Positions 1-6,997 of a DNA stretch of 32,143 bases are shown here, in pieces; the first letter of the stretch is position 1, and each line of letters begins with the position of its first letter. The notes below the pieces were generated by a model. That model had not been told where the DNA came from and did no database searches. It saw only the letters and a list, made by a program, of their open reading frames with translations. The translations under genes were made by a program, and so were the position numbers. Location: the NCBI GenBank assembly GCA_020629835.1, contig JAHDCO010000045.1, forward strand, positions 1 to 32,143, in the 5' to 3' direction. The stretch comes from Granulosicoccaceae bacterium. Its GTDB lineage: Bacteria > Pseudomonadota > Gammaproteobacteria > Granulosicoccales > Granulosicoccaceae.

Positions 1-209
1 TGGGCAGTACCCAAAGCTCAGAGCTCTTGGCCCCTCAAGATTGGCCAGGCTTTGCGGGCGATTGCGTATACGCCTTACAAGATCATGTCGTCAACGCGCT
101 GCTGGATGACACCCCGCTGGAAAACACGGCGGAAGACTATTTATCAGTTATGCAAACAGTAGAAGCCATCTATGACTCAGCAGAGTCCGGGCAAAAACAG
201 TATTTGTAA
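1..209 (+). CDS. Gfo/Idh/MocA-type oxidoreductase, C-terminal fragment
   Basis: The frame is open from the left edge (first full codon at 3) to a TAA at 207-209, so this is the last ~68 residues of a gene starting outside the window. The end reads like the C-terminus of Gfo/Idh/MocA dehydrogenases: an aromatic segment (WPGFAGD), a helix, a PLEN-type turn followed by a Tyr, then a final helix ending in VEAIYDSAESG, matching the usual 'ALxVVEAxYxSAxxGR' ending of sugar- or inositol-type NAD(P)-dependent dehydrogenases. The substrate cannot be inferred from this fragment. The next gene is convergent. Confidence 0.6.
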   Translation, partial: GSTQSSELLAPQDWPGFAGDCVYALQDHVVNALLDDTPLENTAEDYLSVMQTVEAIYDSAESGQKQYL

Positions 210-316
210 AACACTATCATTACTCAGGCCTCCCGCTGTTTGCTGTTTGCGAAAATCAAACGGTTTTGGAAATTGGTAGACACAAATGCTGTACGGCTTT
301 TGGTAGCGAGACTTAA

Positions 317-829
317 CTATAAATTCAAGTCCGACAACCCTGCGTAGTCGTCCGGCCGAACGCCTTCATCCCAGTGAAATAAACGAGCCTCAGCACTTAT
401 GGGAAGGTCGTTAATACTGGCGATTCGCCGACGCATTAAGCCTTCCTCACTAAATTCCCAGTTTTCATTACCGTAGGAGCGATACCACTGATTCTTAGTA
501 TCGCGCCATTCATACGCGAAACGCACTGCGATGCGATTTCCCTGTGTAGCCCACAGTTCTTTGATCAAACGGTAGTCCAGCTCCCTCGCCCATTTTCGTT
601 CAAGAAACGCCTTTATCTGTTCCCTACCCTGTAAAAACTCGGATCGATTGCGCCAGATGCTGTCGGGGGTGTACGCAAGGCTCACCTTTTCCGGGTCTTT
701 GGTATTCCAGGCGTTTTCAGCCAGCCTTACTTTTTGTGTGGCGGATTCAACGCTGAACGGCGGCAGCGGAGGCCGCGGCTCTGATACGGCCGCGACCTTT
801 GTTGTAGTTGGGCTTTGTGAATCAGTCAT
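317..829 (-). CDS. DUF1348 NTF2-like protein, last gene of the cyanate operon
   Basis: This 170-residue protein has a Pro-rich N-terminal ~25 residues followed by an NTF2/SnoaL-like alpha+beta fold of the DUF1348 type: an N-terminal helix with [13 protein letters not shown], then [10 protein letters not shown], then [19 protein letters not shown], then a strand block [26 protein letters not shown]1348 proteins are usually about 150 residues and have no established biochemical role; NTF2-like folds often bind small molecules or act as small enzymes. The ATG lies 4 nt after the cyanase stop, so it is almost certainly co-transcribed and possibly translationally coupled. Context suggests a job in cyanate metabolism, perhaps handling a cyanate-derived product, but this is inference. 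Confidence 0.85.
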   Translation of the reverse strand: MTDSQSPTTTKVAAVSEPRPPLPPFSVESATQKVRLAENAWNTKDPEKVSLAYTPDSIWRNRSEFLQGREQIKAFLERKWARELDYRLIKELWATQGNRIAVRFAYEWRDTKNQWYRSYGNENWEFSEEGLMRRRIASINDLPISAEARLFHWDEGVRPDDYAGLSDLNL

Positions 830-833
830 GCGC

Positions 834-1313
834 TTACCACTGATTGTATTTTAAAAATTTCCCGCTCATCTTCACTTCAATGCGATCACCATTCGGGTTT
901 GGCACTTTCTCAACACTCATATCAAAATCGATTGCGCTCATGATTCCATCACCTCCTTTTTCATGTATGAGTTCTTTAATGGTTTCTCCGTAAACACCAA
1001 CAATTTCGTACAAACGATAGATGCAAGGATCAGTCGGTACGGTTTGAGAGAACACTTTATTCGGTGGTTCAATCATCACCTCAATGATCGCCTCAGGCAG
1101 TTCTAGTAACGTGGCAAGTTTTTGAGCGCTGGCTTCTGGCATTGAATTCATGCCCAAGCACGCAGAAGTTGTGAAAACTTCCGACATTCCTATTGCCGAG
1201 GAAATGCTCGCCCAACTTAGCTTCATTGAGCGTTTTTTAGCCAAAATCGCCTCTGTGACTTCAGTCATCTTTAGCGTGGCCGGTAGTAAGTCGTGTTGCG
1301 TTAAATCGTTCAT
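834..1313 (-). CDS. cynS: Cyanate hydratase (cyanase)
   Basis: Cyanase converts cyanate and bicarbonate to ammonia and CO2 (via carbamate) in the cytoplasm, giving detoxification and a nitrogen source. The 159-residue protein has the expected N-terminal helical domain (residues ~10-85) and the C-terminal dimerising domain with [11 protein letters not shown] and [14 protein letters not shown]. The catalytic triad of E. coli CynS (Arg96, Glu99, Ser122) corresponds to R100, E103 and S126 here, all present. Length matches the family (~156). Its ATG overlaps the stop of the upstream ATPase gene by 4 nt (ATGA), showing translational coupling to the transporter. This is the most secure functional anchor for the substrate of the whole operon. 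Confidence 0.97.
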   Translation of the reverse strand: MNDLTQHDLLPATLKMTEVTEAILAKKRSMKLSWASISSAIGMSEVFTTSACLGMNSMPEASAQKLATLLELPEAIIEVMIEPPNKVFSQTVPTDPCIYRLYEIVGVYGETIKELIHEKGGDGIMSAIDFDMSVEKVPNPNGDRIEVKMSGKFLKYNQW

Positions 1314-2377
1314 GATGCTGCTCCAGGATTAGATGCTTTTAACGTGGCTCGGATTGGCGTCTGCACAGTAGAGTTATTGGTTCCAGATGTTGAAAACACC
1401 GACGATTCACGTTGTTGGTTATCAGAAAGTGGTGATATTTCTGCGGTAGTTTGATCAGGGTCAGGATCCGCATCAGGTTCAGTACTTAACTCAGAGCGCA
1501 CTGATTTTGCGGGGTAAACGGTGGTGGGCAACTGATTTTTTGGTGTAGGATTTCCCGCATTTTGTAACGCGAGTTTTTTAGATCGAGACGTCAAAAACTC
1601 TACCAGGTGGTTTCGTGTTTCGTAGTACGCCGGGTGGTGAATAATGTCCCCTCGATTTCTTGGTCGCGGGATATCGATGACCACACTTTCCGCTACAGTA
1701 GCCATCGGACCGTTACTCATCAGAAGTATGCGATCCGCCAACAACATGGCTTCATCCACGTCGTGAGTAATCATAAAGACGGTCTGATCAGAGCCCGACC
1801 ATACTTCGATAAGCTGATCCTGAATGGTGCCGCGCGTTAACGCGTCTAATGCACCAAACGGCTCATCCAATAAAAGCAACTTAGGTTGAATCGCAAATGC
1901 TCGTGCAATGGAAACACGTTGCCGCATACCGCCTGATAATTGCGCAGGCTTACGATGTTCGGCACCGTCAACTAACCCCACTTGTTTCAAATGCTTATAG
2001 GCATGCGCGCGAACTTGTTTTCGAGTCCAATCCGGATAACGTGCCTTCACACCAAATATCACGTTATTTAATGCACTCATCCAAGGTAGCAACGAATAAT
2101 TCTGAAACACAACACCGCGGTCAAGACTGGGGCCACTGATTTCCTGGTTGTCCATAATGACAGCGCCATCAGAAGCCTTATCCAGGCCAGCTAGGATATT
2201 CATAATGGTGGATTTGCCACAGCCAGAGTGGCCGATGATGCAAACAAACTCACCACGCTTAATTTCAAAATTGGCGTTTTCGAAAACGGTTAGCTGCCCG
2301 TCTCCATCCGGGCTCGGGTATTGCCGAGTCAGGTTTTGAATACGAAGCAGAGGACTTTGATCAGAGGAATCATTCAT
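1310..2377 (-). CDS. cynD: ABC transporter ATPase, nitrate/cyanate type, with long C-terminal tail
   Basis: This is the ATP-hydrolysing subunit of a nitrate/sulfonate/cyanate-family importer (NrtD/CynD/SsuB-like). Counting from the ATG at 2377: Walker A GHSGCGKST at 49-57, Q-loop near FQNYSLLPW, signature LSGGMRQR at 147-154, Walker B LLLLDEP at 167-173, H-loop His205. I chose 2377 because the upstream ATG at 2407 adds a basic stretch lying inside the permease gene, whereas 2377 starts at the family-typical place and overlaps the permease stop by 8 nt (ATGAATGA). After ~residue 265 there is a tail of ~90 residues rich in Ser, Thr, Pro, Asp and Gln that NrtD/SsuB proteins normally lack; it has no domain I recognise. 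The substrate call rests on the adjacent cyanase; the symbol is by context. Confidence 0.9.
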   Translation of the reverse strand: MNDSSDQSPLLRIQNLTRQYPSPDGDGQLTVFENANFEIKRGEFVCIIGHSGCGKSTIMNILAGLDKASDGAVIMDNQEISGPSLDRGVVFQNYSLLPWMSALNNVIFGVKARYPDWTRKQVRAHAYKHLKQVGLVDGAEHRKPAQLSGGMRQRVSIARAFAIQPKLLLLDEPFGALDALTRGTIQDQLIEVWSGSDQTVFMITHDVDEAMLLADRILLMSNGPMATVAESVVIDIPRPRNRGDIIHHPAYYETRNHLVEFLTSRSKKLALQNAGNPTPKNQLPTTVYPAKSVRSELSTEPDADPDPDQTTAEISPLSDNQQRESSVFSTSGTNNSTVQTPIRATLKASNPGAAS

Positions 2378-3194
2378 GGTAAGCCACCACTTTTTGAACC
2401 TGTGCAAATATGGTGTCTAACAGCATGCCCACAACACCAATTACAAGGATCGAAAAAATTACGCTGGTTAAGTCAAGGTTATTCCACTCATTCCAAACGT
2501 AGTAACCCACACCCGTCCCCCCAACTAACATTTCAGCGGCCACAATAACCAGCCAGGCAATGCCGATAGAAATACGCATACCTGTAAGAATGGTGGGCGC
2601 AGCCGCCGGTAGAATGACCGTCGCCGCCGTTTTGAGATTGCTCAGTTCATGCGTACGTGCAACATTCACCCAGTCTTGTCGCACATTGGCAACACCGAAA
2701 GCGGTGTTAATCAACATGGGCCAGATAGAACAAATAAAGATCACAAATATCGCCGATGCTTCACTGTCTTTGATGACAAATAGCGCCAGAGGCATCCATG
2801 CCAACGGTGAGATTGGCCTCAGTACTTGAATAAACGGATCTAACGCTTTGTACGCTAACGGTGACATCCCGATAAGGAAGCCCAGTGGAATCGCCACTAG
2901 TGCTGCAAAGAAATATCCCGACAAAACACGGTAAACTGAATACGCGACCTGGATGCCAATACCCTTATCGTTTGGGCCATTGTCATAAAATGGATCAGAC
3001 AATTCCTCAACAGCTTTAGCAGCGATGGCGGACGGAGGAGGAACGCGCGCCTCTTGAGACGCGCCTCCCATCAACAGTTCGTACTCCGTCATCTCCGCTG
3101 CGTCTTTAACAGTCGGCGTTATCCCTTCCCAGATACCCAGCACCGCAAACAACAGGATGAGTGACAGAATGGGCGCCTTCAGCGCATCAGACAT
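2370..3194 (-). CDS. cynB: ABC transporter permease, nitrate/cyanate type
   Basis: This 274-residue inner-membrane permease belongs to the NrtB/SsuC/TauC group of the binding-protein-dependent transport family. It has one N-terminal membrane helix (residues ~8-25), a periplasmic stretch of ~65 residues, then five or so membrane helices. The EAA cytoplasmic loop that docks with the ATPase is visible as VARTHELSNLKTAATVILPAAAPTILTGMRISIG. The C-terminal part LVIVAAEMLVGGTGVGYYVW is typical of the family. The gene starts 5 nt after the binding-protein stop and its own stop overlaps the ATPase start by 8 nt, so the subunits are made together. The substrate (cyanate, possibly nitrate or bicarbonate) is inferred from the operon. 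Confidence 0.92.
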   Translation of the reverse strand: MSDALKAPILSLILLFAVLGIWEGITPTVKDAAEMTEYELLMGGASQEARVPPPSAIAAKAVEELSDPFYDNGPNDKGIGIQVAYSVYRVLSGYFFAALVAIPLGFLIGMSPLAYKALDPFIQVLRPISPLAWMPLALFVIKDSEASAIFVIFICSIWPMLINTAFGVANVRQDWVNVARTHELSNLKTAATVILPAAAPTILTGMRISIGIAWLVIVAAEMLVGGTGVGYYVWNEWNNLDLTSVIFSILVIGVVGMLLDTIFAQVQKVVAYHE

Positions 3195-3199
3195 TACGG

Positions 3200-4657
3200 T
3201 TAGCTACCTTTGCCGATAGCAAAGCTATCAACGTAGGCTTCAGGTTGATCAGGGTCAAACGTCTTACCCATGATTTCATAGCTCTGGTAGGTTTTGTTTG
3301 GAGTTTCCAGACCCAGGCTCTTCATGATGGACGTTGCATCGGCAGCGTTGTACACCTGCTCGGCAATGCCTTTGTAATCTACATCCCCTTCGATATAACC
3401 CCAGCGCTTCATTTGGGTCAGTATCCACACACCCATGGAGTGCCAGGGGAACGGATCAAAGTCAATTCTATCTGGTACATCTTTAATGTTGCCCAGACCA
3501 TCGGCGTAGCGTCCAGTTAACACTTGAGAGATAACCGGCACAGGTTGGTTCAAGTAATTTTTAGGAGCGATAGCTTCAGCAATCTCTGCACGATTTTCAG
3601 CAGGGCTTGCATATTGGGTCGCATCTATCAGTGCTTTAAGCAAATTGCCGTAGGTGTTGGGTAACGTTTCTGCAAACTCAGCGCTGCAGGCGAAGGCACA
3701 ACAAGGGTGACCATCCCAAATATCTTTTGTTAGCTTATGAATAAATCCAACCTTTTCCCAAACCGCTCTCTGGTTAAAGGGGTCTGGAGATAAATACCCA
3801 TCCAAGTTTCCGGCCCGCAAGTTAGCTACCATTTCCGGTGGTGGCACTACTCGAATTTGTATATCAACATCAGGGTCAAGACCAAACTCTGCAACGTAAT
3901 ATCGCAAAAGGAAGTTATGCATGGAATATTCGAATGGCACGCCAAACTTGAAACCCTTCCACTTACTCGGATCGTCGTTTTTATCCAAGTGATCGGTGTG
4001 TAAAACAATTGCTTGACCATTGATGTTTTCAACAGCCGGCATCAGATACGGTTCAGCAACAGAACCAGCGCCCATGGTGATGGCCAGTGGCATTGGTGTC
4101 AGCATGTGTGCGGCGTCGTACTCTTTATTCAGCGACTTATCACGAGCCACAGCCCAACCAGCCGTCTTTATGACATCTACATCCAAACCGTACTTTTCAT
4201 AAAAACCCAACGGTTTGGCCATGATGATAGGAGTAGCGCATGTAATCGGTACAAAGCCAACATTGAGCTTTGTTTTCTCTGGCTTTCCCAGAGACTCAGC
4301 AATGGCTGCCTTAGCAGCCTCCATTGGAAATATCGAACCCAAGGCTGCGGCCAACGTGCCACCACCCACCATCTTGGCAAACGCACGACGGCTTATTTCA
4401 TTGTGGCCAAACACCGATCGCACAACAGCGCTTTCTACCATGTGCGACAACGCTTCATCTGAATCCATAGCAGCGTGGTTTGGTTCGTCAAAATCGCGAT
4501 GTGGGGCAGCTTGCGCTGGTTCAACAAGCGCCTCTCGATGTTCATCACTGCCGGTGCTCGCGTGTTTGTGGTTCGAACAGGTATCGCAGGTACAGCTTTT
4601 CCCATGTCTTAAATCTACGTCGCCGTCGTATGGGTTTCCAAAACTCTTGATGGTCAT
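3200..4657 (-). CDS. cynA: CmpA/NrtA-family substrate-binding protein with Tat signal and Cys-rich leader
   Basis: Periplasmic solute-binding protein of the nitrate/cyanate/bicarbonate class, 485 residues from the ATG at 4657. That start is chosen because the ATG at 4720 lies almost exactly at the predicted sigma-54 transcription start, and the protein from 4657 opens with the family-like MTIKSFGNPYDGD. A twin-arginine motif SRRAFAK occurs unusually far in (residues 89-95), followed by a hydrophobic Gly/Ala segment and a likely cleavage after an Ala-rich stretch near 118. The leader before it holds C22-x-C24-x-x-C27 with His30 and His32, which looks like a possible metal or redox site. The mature part has the family fold with LNVGFVPITCATPIIMAKPLGFYEKYGL and the conserved PDPFNQRAVWEK. 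First gene of the operon. Confidence 0.92.
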   Translation of the reverse strand: MTIKSFGNPYDGDVDLRHGKSCTCDTCSNHKHASTGSDEHREALVEPAQAAPHRDFDEPNHAAMDSDEALSHMVESAVVRSVFGHNEISRRAFAKMVGGGTLAAALGSIFPMEAAKAAIAESLGKPEKTKLNVGFVPITCATPIIMAKPLGFYEKYGLDVDVIKTAGWAVARDKSLNKEYDAAHMLTPMPLAITMGAGSVAEPYLMPAVENINGQAIVLHTDHLDKNDDPSKWKGFKFGVPFEYSMHNFLLRYYVAEFGLDPDVDIQIRVVPPPEMVANLRAGNLDGYLSPDPFNQRAVWEKVGFIHKLTKDIWDGHPCCAFACSAEFAETLPNTYGNLLKALIDATQYASPAENRAEIAEAIAPKNYLNQPVPVISQVLTGRYADGLGNIKDVPDRIDFDPFPWHSMGVWILTQMKRWGYIEGDVDYKGIAEQVYNAADATSIMKSLGLETPNKTYQSYEIMGKTFDPDQPEAYVDSFAIGKGS

Positions 4658-4726
4658 AGTTTTCAGCCTGGTTGCACAGAAATTATTGGAATGATCGAAT
4701 CGCTGCCGATCTCCTCTCATACTGTT

Positions 4727-4745
4727 ATTCCACGCTTCGTGCCAA
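4727..4745 (-). promoter_or_regulatory. Candidate sigma-54 (-24/-12) promoter for the cyanate operon
   Basis: On the minus strand the stretch TTGGCACGAAGCGTGGAAT matches the sigma-54 consensus YTGGCACGrNNNTTGCW perfectly through the -24 element. The -12 element is GTGGA instead of TTGCA, so GG-N10-GG replaces GG-N10-GC. Predicted transcription starts near 4718, giving a ~60 nt leader before the ATG at 4657. A sigma-54 activator gene is immediately divergent, which supports the call; the -12 mismatch lowers confidence. Confidence 0.55.
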
Positions 4746-4814
4746 CCACTAGTAAATATTTATTTACCTTATTTATCAATAAGTTAAGATACTTTTGAGG
4801 GAATATTTTATTTA

Positions 4815-4820
4815 TATAAT
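4815..4820 (+). promoter_or_regulatory. Possible -10 element for the activator gene
   Basis: A perfect TATAAT lies 57 nt before the activator ATG in an AT-rich tract. No convincing -35 sits at 16-18 nt; the nearest candidate, TTGAGG at 4795-4800, has a 14 nt spacer. A weak sigma-70 promoter at best. Confidence 0.3.
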
Positions 4821-4822
4821 TT

Positions 4823-4848
4823 CGTAATTTTCATTTTTACGTAATTTT
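4823..4848. promoter_or_regulatory. Direct repeats CGTAATTTT, candidate enhancer (UAS)
   Basis: Two exact copies of CGTAATTTT occur at 4823-4831 and 4840-4848, offset by 17 nt (about 1.6 helical turns). They lie ~105-130 bp upstream of the predicted operon start site, the usual distance for enhancer-binding protein sites, and would also sit in the leader of the activator gene, allowing autoregulation. The surrounding AT-rich tract (4746-4860) makes chance repeats more likely. Confidence 0.35.
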
Positions 4849-4876
4849 TATTTACGATATTTGGTAAGGTGATCTC

Positions 4877-6868
4877 ATGGTTACCTCGACGCCGCCCAAG
4901 CAGAAAAAAACGCCTCACCGCGATTCTAAAAAAGCACCGCAAACATCCACTGGGAGCAACAACGCCGCATCGGCAGCCGATCCGATCGATCGCATGTTCG
5001 TGCATCGAACCCTGTATCAATGCTTTGGCTTATCGAAAGAACCTTGCTATCTGTTTGACCCTCACAGCGGGAACATCCTGCATGCCAACAAAGCTGCGGA
5101 ACGGTTTTTTCACAGGATAAAAGGCCTTGCTCACAACACGAAGATTGACCAACTTTATCCAAACAACGCAGATGCGCTGTTTGTCTTTACCGAAGAAGCG
5201 ATAGAGCTCGGAGAGGCATACACGCGACAATTAGAATGTTTAAGCCCCGACGGAAAAGTCATTCCCATCGAACACTCAGCCATTTCATGCAAATCGAAAG
5301 ATAAAACTGTTATTGCCGTTCGTTTAAATAATCTAGAAGCGCTGAAAAGACGCACCATTGAAGACGCATCACACCAATACGTTCGCGAAGGGTTACTTAC
5401 CTGGTTACGTGATGAGCAATATTTTCGTGATATCGAGCGTCAGTATCAATTGATACTGGGTGCTGCCGGAGAAGGCATTTACGGTATCGCTATCGATGGT
5501 AAGACAACATTCCTGAACCCCGCAGCGGAACGGATGCTGGGCTACAAAGCTCACGAATTAATCGGCAAACCCATGCACGACATGATTCACCATCACCGCC
5601 CCGATGGTCGTGAATATCCCCTGTGTGAATGCCCAATTTACAACGCATTTCAAAATCGACAAATCAATGCAGTAGATGATGAAGTGTTTTGGCGTAAGGA
5701 CGGTACGTCATTTGAGGTTGAGTACGTTTCAACACCCATAATTGATTCCGAAGAAGTTGTGGGTGCCGTCATCGTGTTTCGGGATGTTTCCTCTCGACGT
5801 GAAAATGAAAACTCGCTGCGCGATGCCTTGTTAGAAAATGCAGCGCTAAGAGAACGCTTAGAGATGGAGAACGCTTACTTACAGGAAGAAATTCTCAATC
5901 GTGATAACCACCACAACCTCATTGGTGTTTCAGAGTCTTTGAACACGTTGATTGCCCAAGTGGAGTTGGTCGCCCCAACCGATGCCAGTGTTTTAATCGG
6001 TGGGGAGAGCGGTACGGGAAAGGAATTGGTTGCGCACGCCATTCATCAAGCCTCTTCCCGAGCGGGTCGCCCGTTAATTCGCGTGAACTGTGCAGCGATT
6101 CCACCCGAGCTATTCGAAAGTGAAATTTTTGGCCATGTTAAAGGCTCCTTCTCGGGCGCTTTACGAGATCGAATTGGTCGCTTTGAGTTAGCGGACGGCG
6201 GCACATTATTTTTGGATGAAGTGGGTGAGCTTGACATCAAGCTGCAGGCTAAATTACTGCGCGTTGTTCAAGAAGGTCAATTCGAACGCGTGGGTGAAGA
6301 AAAATCTCGGCAGGTAGATGTACGACTGATAGCAGCTACGAACAGAGATTTGAAAATGGCGGTTGAAAACGATGAGTTCAGAGAAGATCTGTATTTTCGA
6401 TTGAATGTGTTTCCCATTGAATGTGTTCCATTACGCCAACGTGCTAGCGACATACCCGTATTGGCTGAACATTTTTTAGAAAAAAGCATAAAAAAACTTA
6501 ATTTACCGCCTTTAAGGTTAACGAAGGCCAACGTCAAGACGCTCATGCAATACGACTGGCCCGGCAACATTCGCGAGCTGCAAAATGTTATCGAGCGCGC
6601 AGCCATTGTCTCCAGAAATCAACGTTTAACCCTTGACCTGCCTGGAGGCACGCGAGCGATATCAGCGGCCACCTCCTCTGATGAAAAACTAGATGATCCA
6701 GAAACCATTTTAGACGCTAAGCAAATGCTGGCGTTCGAGCAACAGAATCTAGCCAGAGCGCTGAAAGCCTGTGGTGGGAAAGTGTCAGGCCCAAAAGGCG
6801 CAGCAAACCTACTAGGCATGAAGCCCACGACGGTTTATTCCCGTATCAAACAGTGGGACTTAAAGTAA
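4877..6868 (+). CDS. Sigma-54-dependent transcriptional activator with two PAS domains
   Basis: This 663-residue enhancer-binding protein probably activates the divergent cyanate operon. Order: variable polar N-terminus (1-40), PAS ~45-150, PAS ~185-305 (with the CECPIYNAF segment and FWRKDGTSFEVEY), a coiled coil ~305-342, AAA+ domain ~345-580, Fis-type helix-turn-helix ~615-660 (GPKGAANLLGMKPTTVYSRI). Key AAA+ motifs: Walker A GESGTGKE 376-383, sigma-54 contact loop GSFSGA 423-428 (usual form GAFTGA), Walker B GTLFLDE 442-448, WPGNIREL 561-568. It has no receiver domain, so the signal is sensed directly through PAS rather than by phosphorylation. The ATG is preceded by AAGGTGAT, a good ribosome site. 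The ligand is unknown; cyanate or a redox/nitrogen cue are guesses. Confidence 0.95.
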   Translation: MVTSTPPKQKKTPHRDSKKAPQTSTGSNNAASAADPIDRMFVHRTLYQCFGLSKEPCYLFDPHSGNILHANKAAERFFHRIKGLAHNTKIDQLYPNNADALFVFTEEAIELGEAYTRQLECLSPDGKVIPIEHSAISCKSKDKTVIAVRLNNLEALKRRTIEDASHQYVREGLLTWLRDEQYFRDIERQYQLILGAAGEGIYGIAIDGKTTFLNPAAERMLGYKAHELIGKPMHDMIHHHRPDGREYPLCECPIYNAFQNRQINAVDDEVFWRKDGTSFEVEYVSTPIIDSEEVVGAVIVFRDVSSRRENENSLRDALLENAALRERLEMENAYLQEEILNRDNHHNLIGVSESLNTLIAQVELVAPTDASVLIGGESGTGKELVAHAIHQASSRAGRPLIRVNCAAIPPELFESEIFGHVKGSFSGALRDRIGRFELADGGTLFLDEVGELDIKLQAKLLRVVQEGQFERVGEEKSRQVDVRLIAATNRDLKMAVENDEFREDLYFRLNVFPIECVPLRQRASDIPVLAEHFLEKSIKKLNLPPLRLTKANVKTLMQYDWPGNIRELQNVIERAAIVSRNQRLTLDLPGGTRAISAATSSDEKLDDPETILDAKQMLAFEQQNLARALKACGGKVSGPKGAANLLGMKPTTVYSRIKQWDLK

Positions 6869-6882
6869 AACGACGTTCACCT

Positions 6883-6920
6883 ACCCCTGACAACTCATCT
6901 GCCTTCGGTTGGGCTTTTTT
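6883..6920 (+). terminator. Weak intrinsic terminator-like element after the activator gene
   Basis: A CCC/CAAC segment (6884-6894) can pair with GTTGGG (6908-6913) with a CTGA bulge, followed by a run of six T (6915-6920). The stem is imperfect, so only the T-tract and position (just after the stop) support it. Confidence 0.3.
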
Positions 6921-6997
6921 CCTTGTAAGCTTCACGCGCAATGAGAAATTGCTGAACCCGCAGCTGCTCTGGCAGCGATGAAACTGGCAGAACCCAA

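Noticed and set aside
2378-2407. Upstream ATG for the importer ATPase
   Set aside because: It adds ten basic/aromatic residues inside the permease gene; 2377 gives the family-typical start with an 8-nt overlap.
4013-4462. 149-residue plus-strand frame opposite the binding protein
   Set aside because: Antisense shadow of a strongly conserved gene with no recognisable domain; the same applies to the other long antisense frames in the window.
4658-4720. Upstream ATG for the binding protein
   Set aside because: It lies within 2 nt of the predicted sigma-54 start site, so the mRNA would barely contain it.
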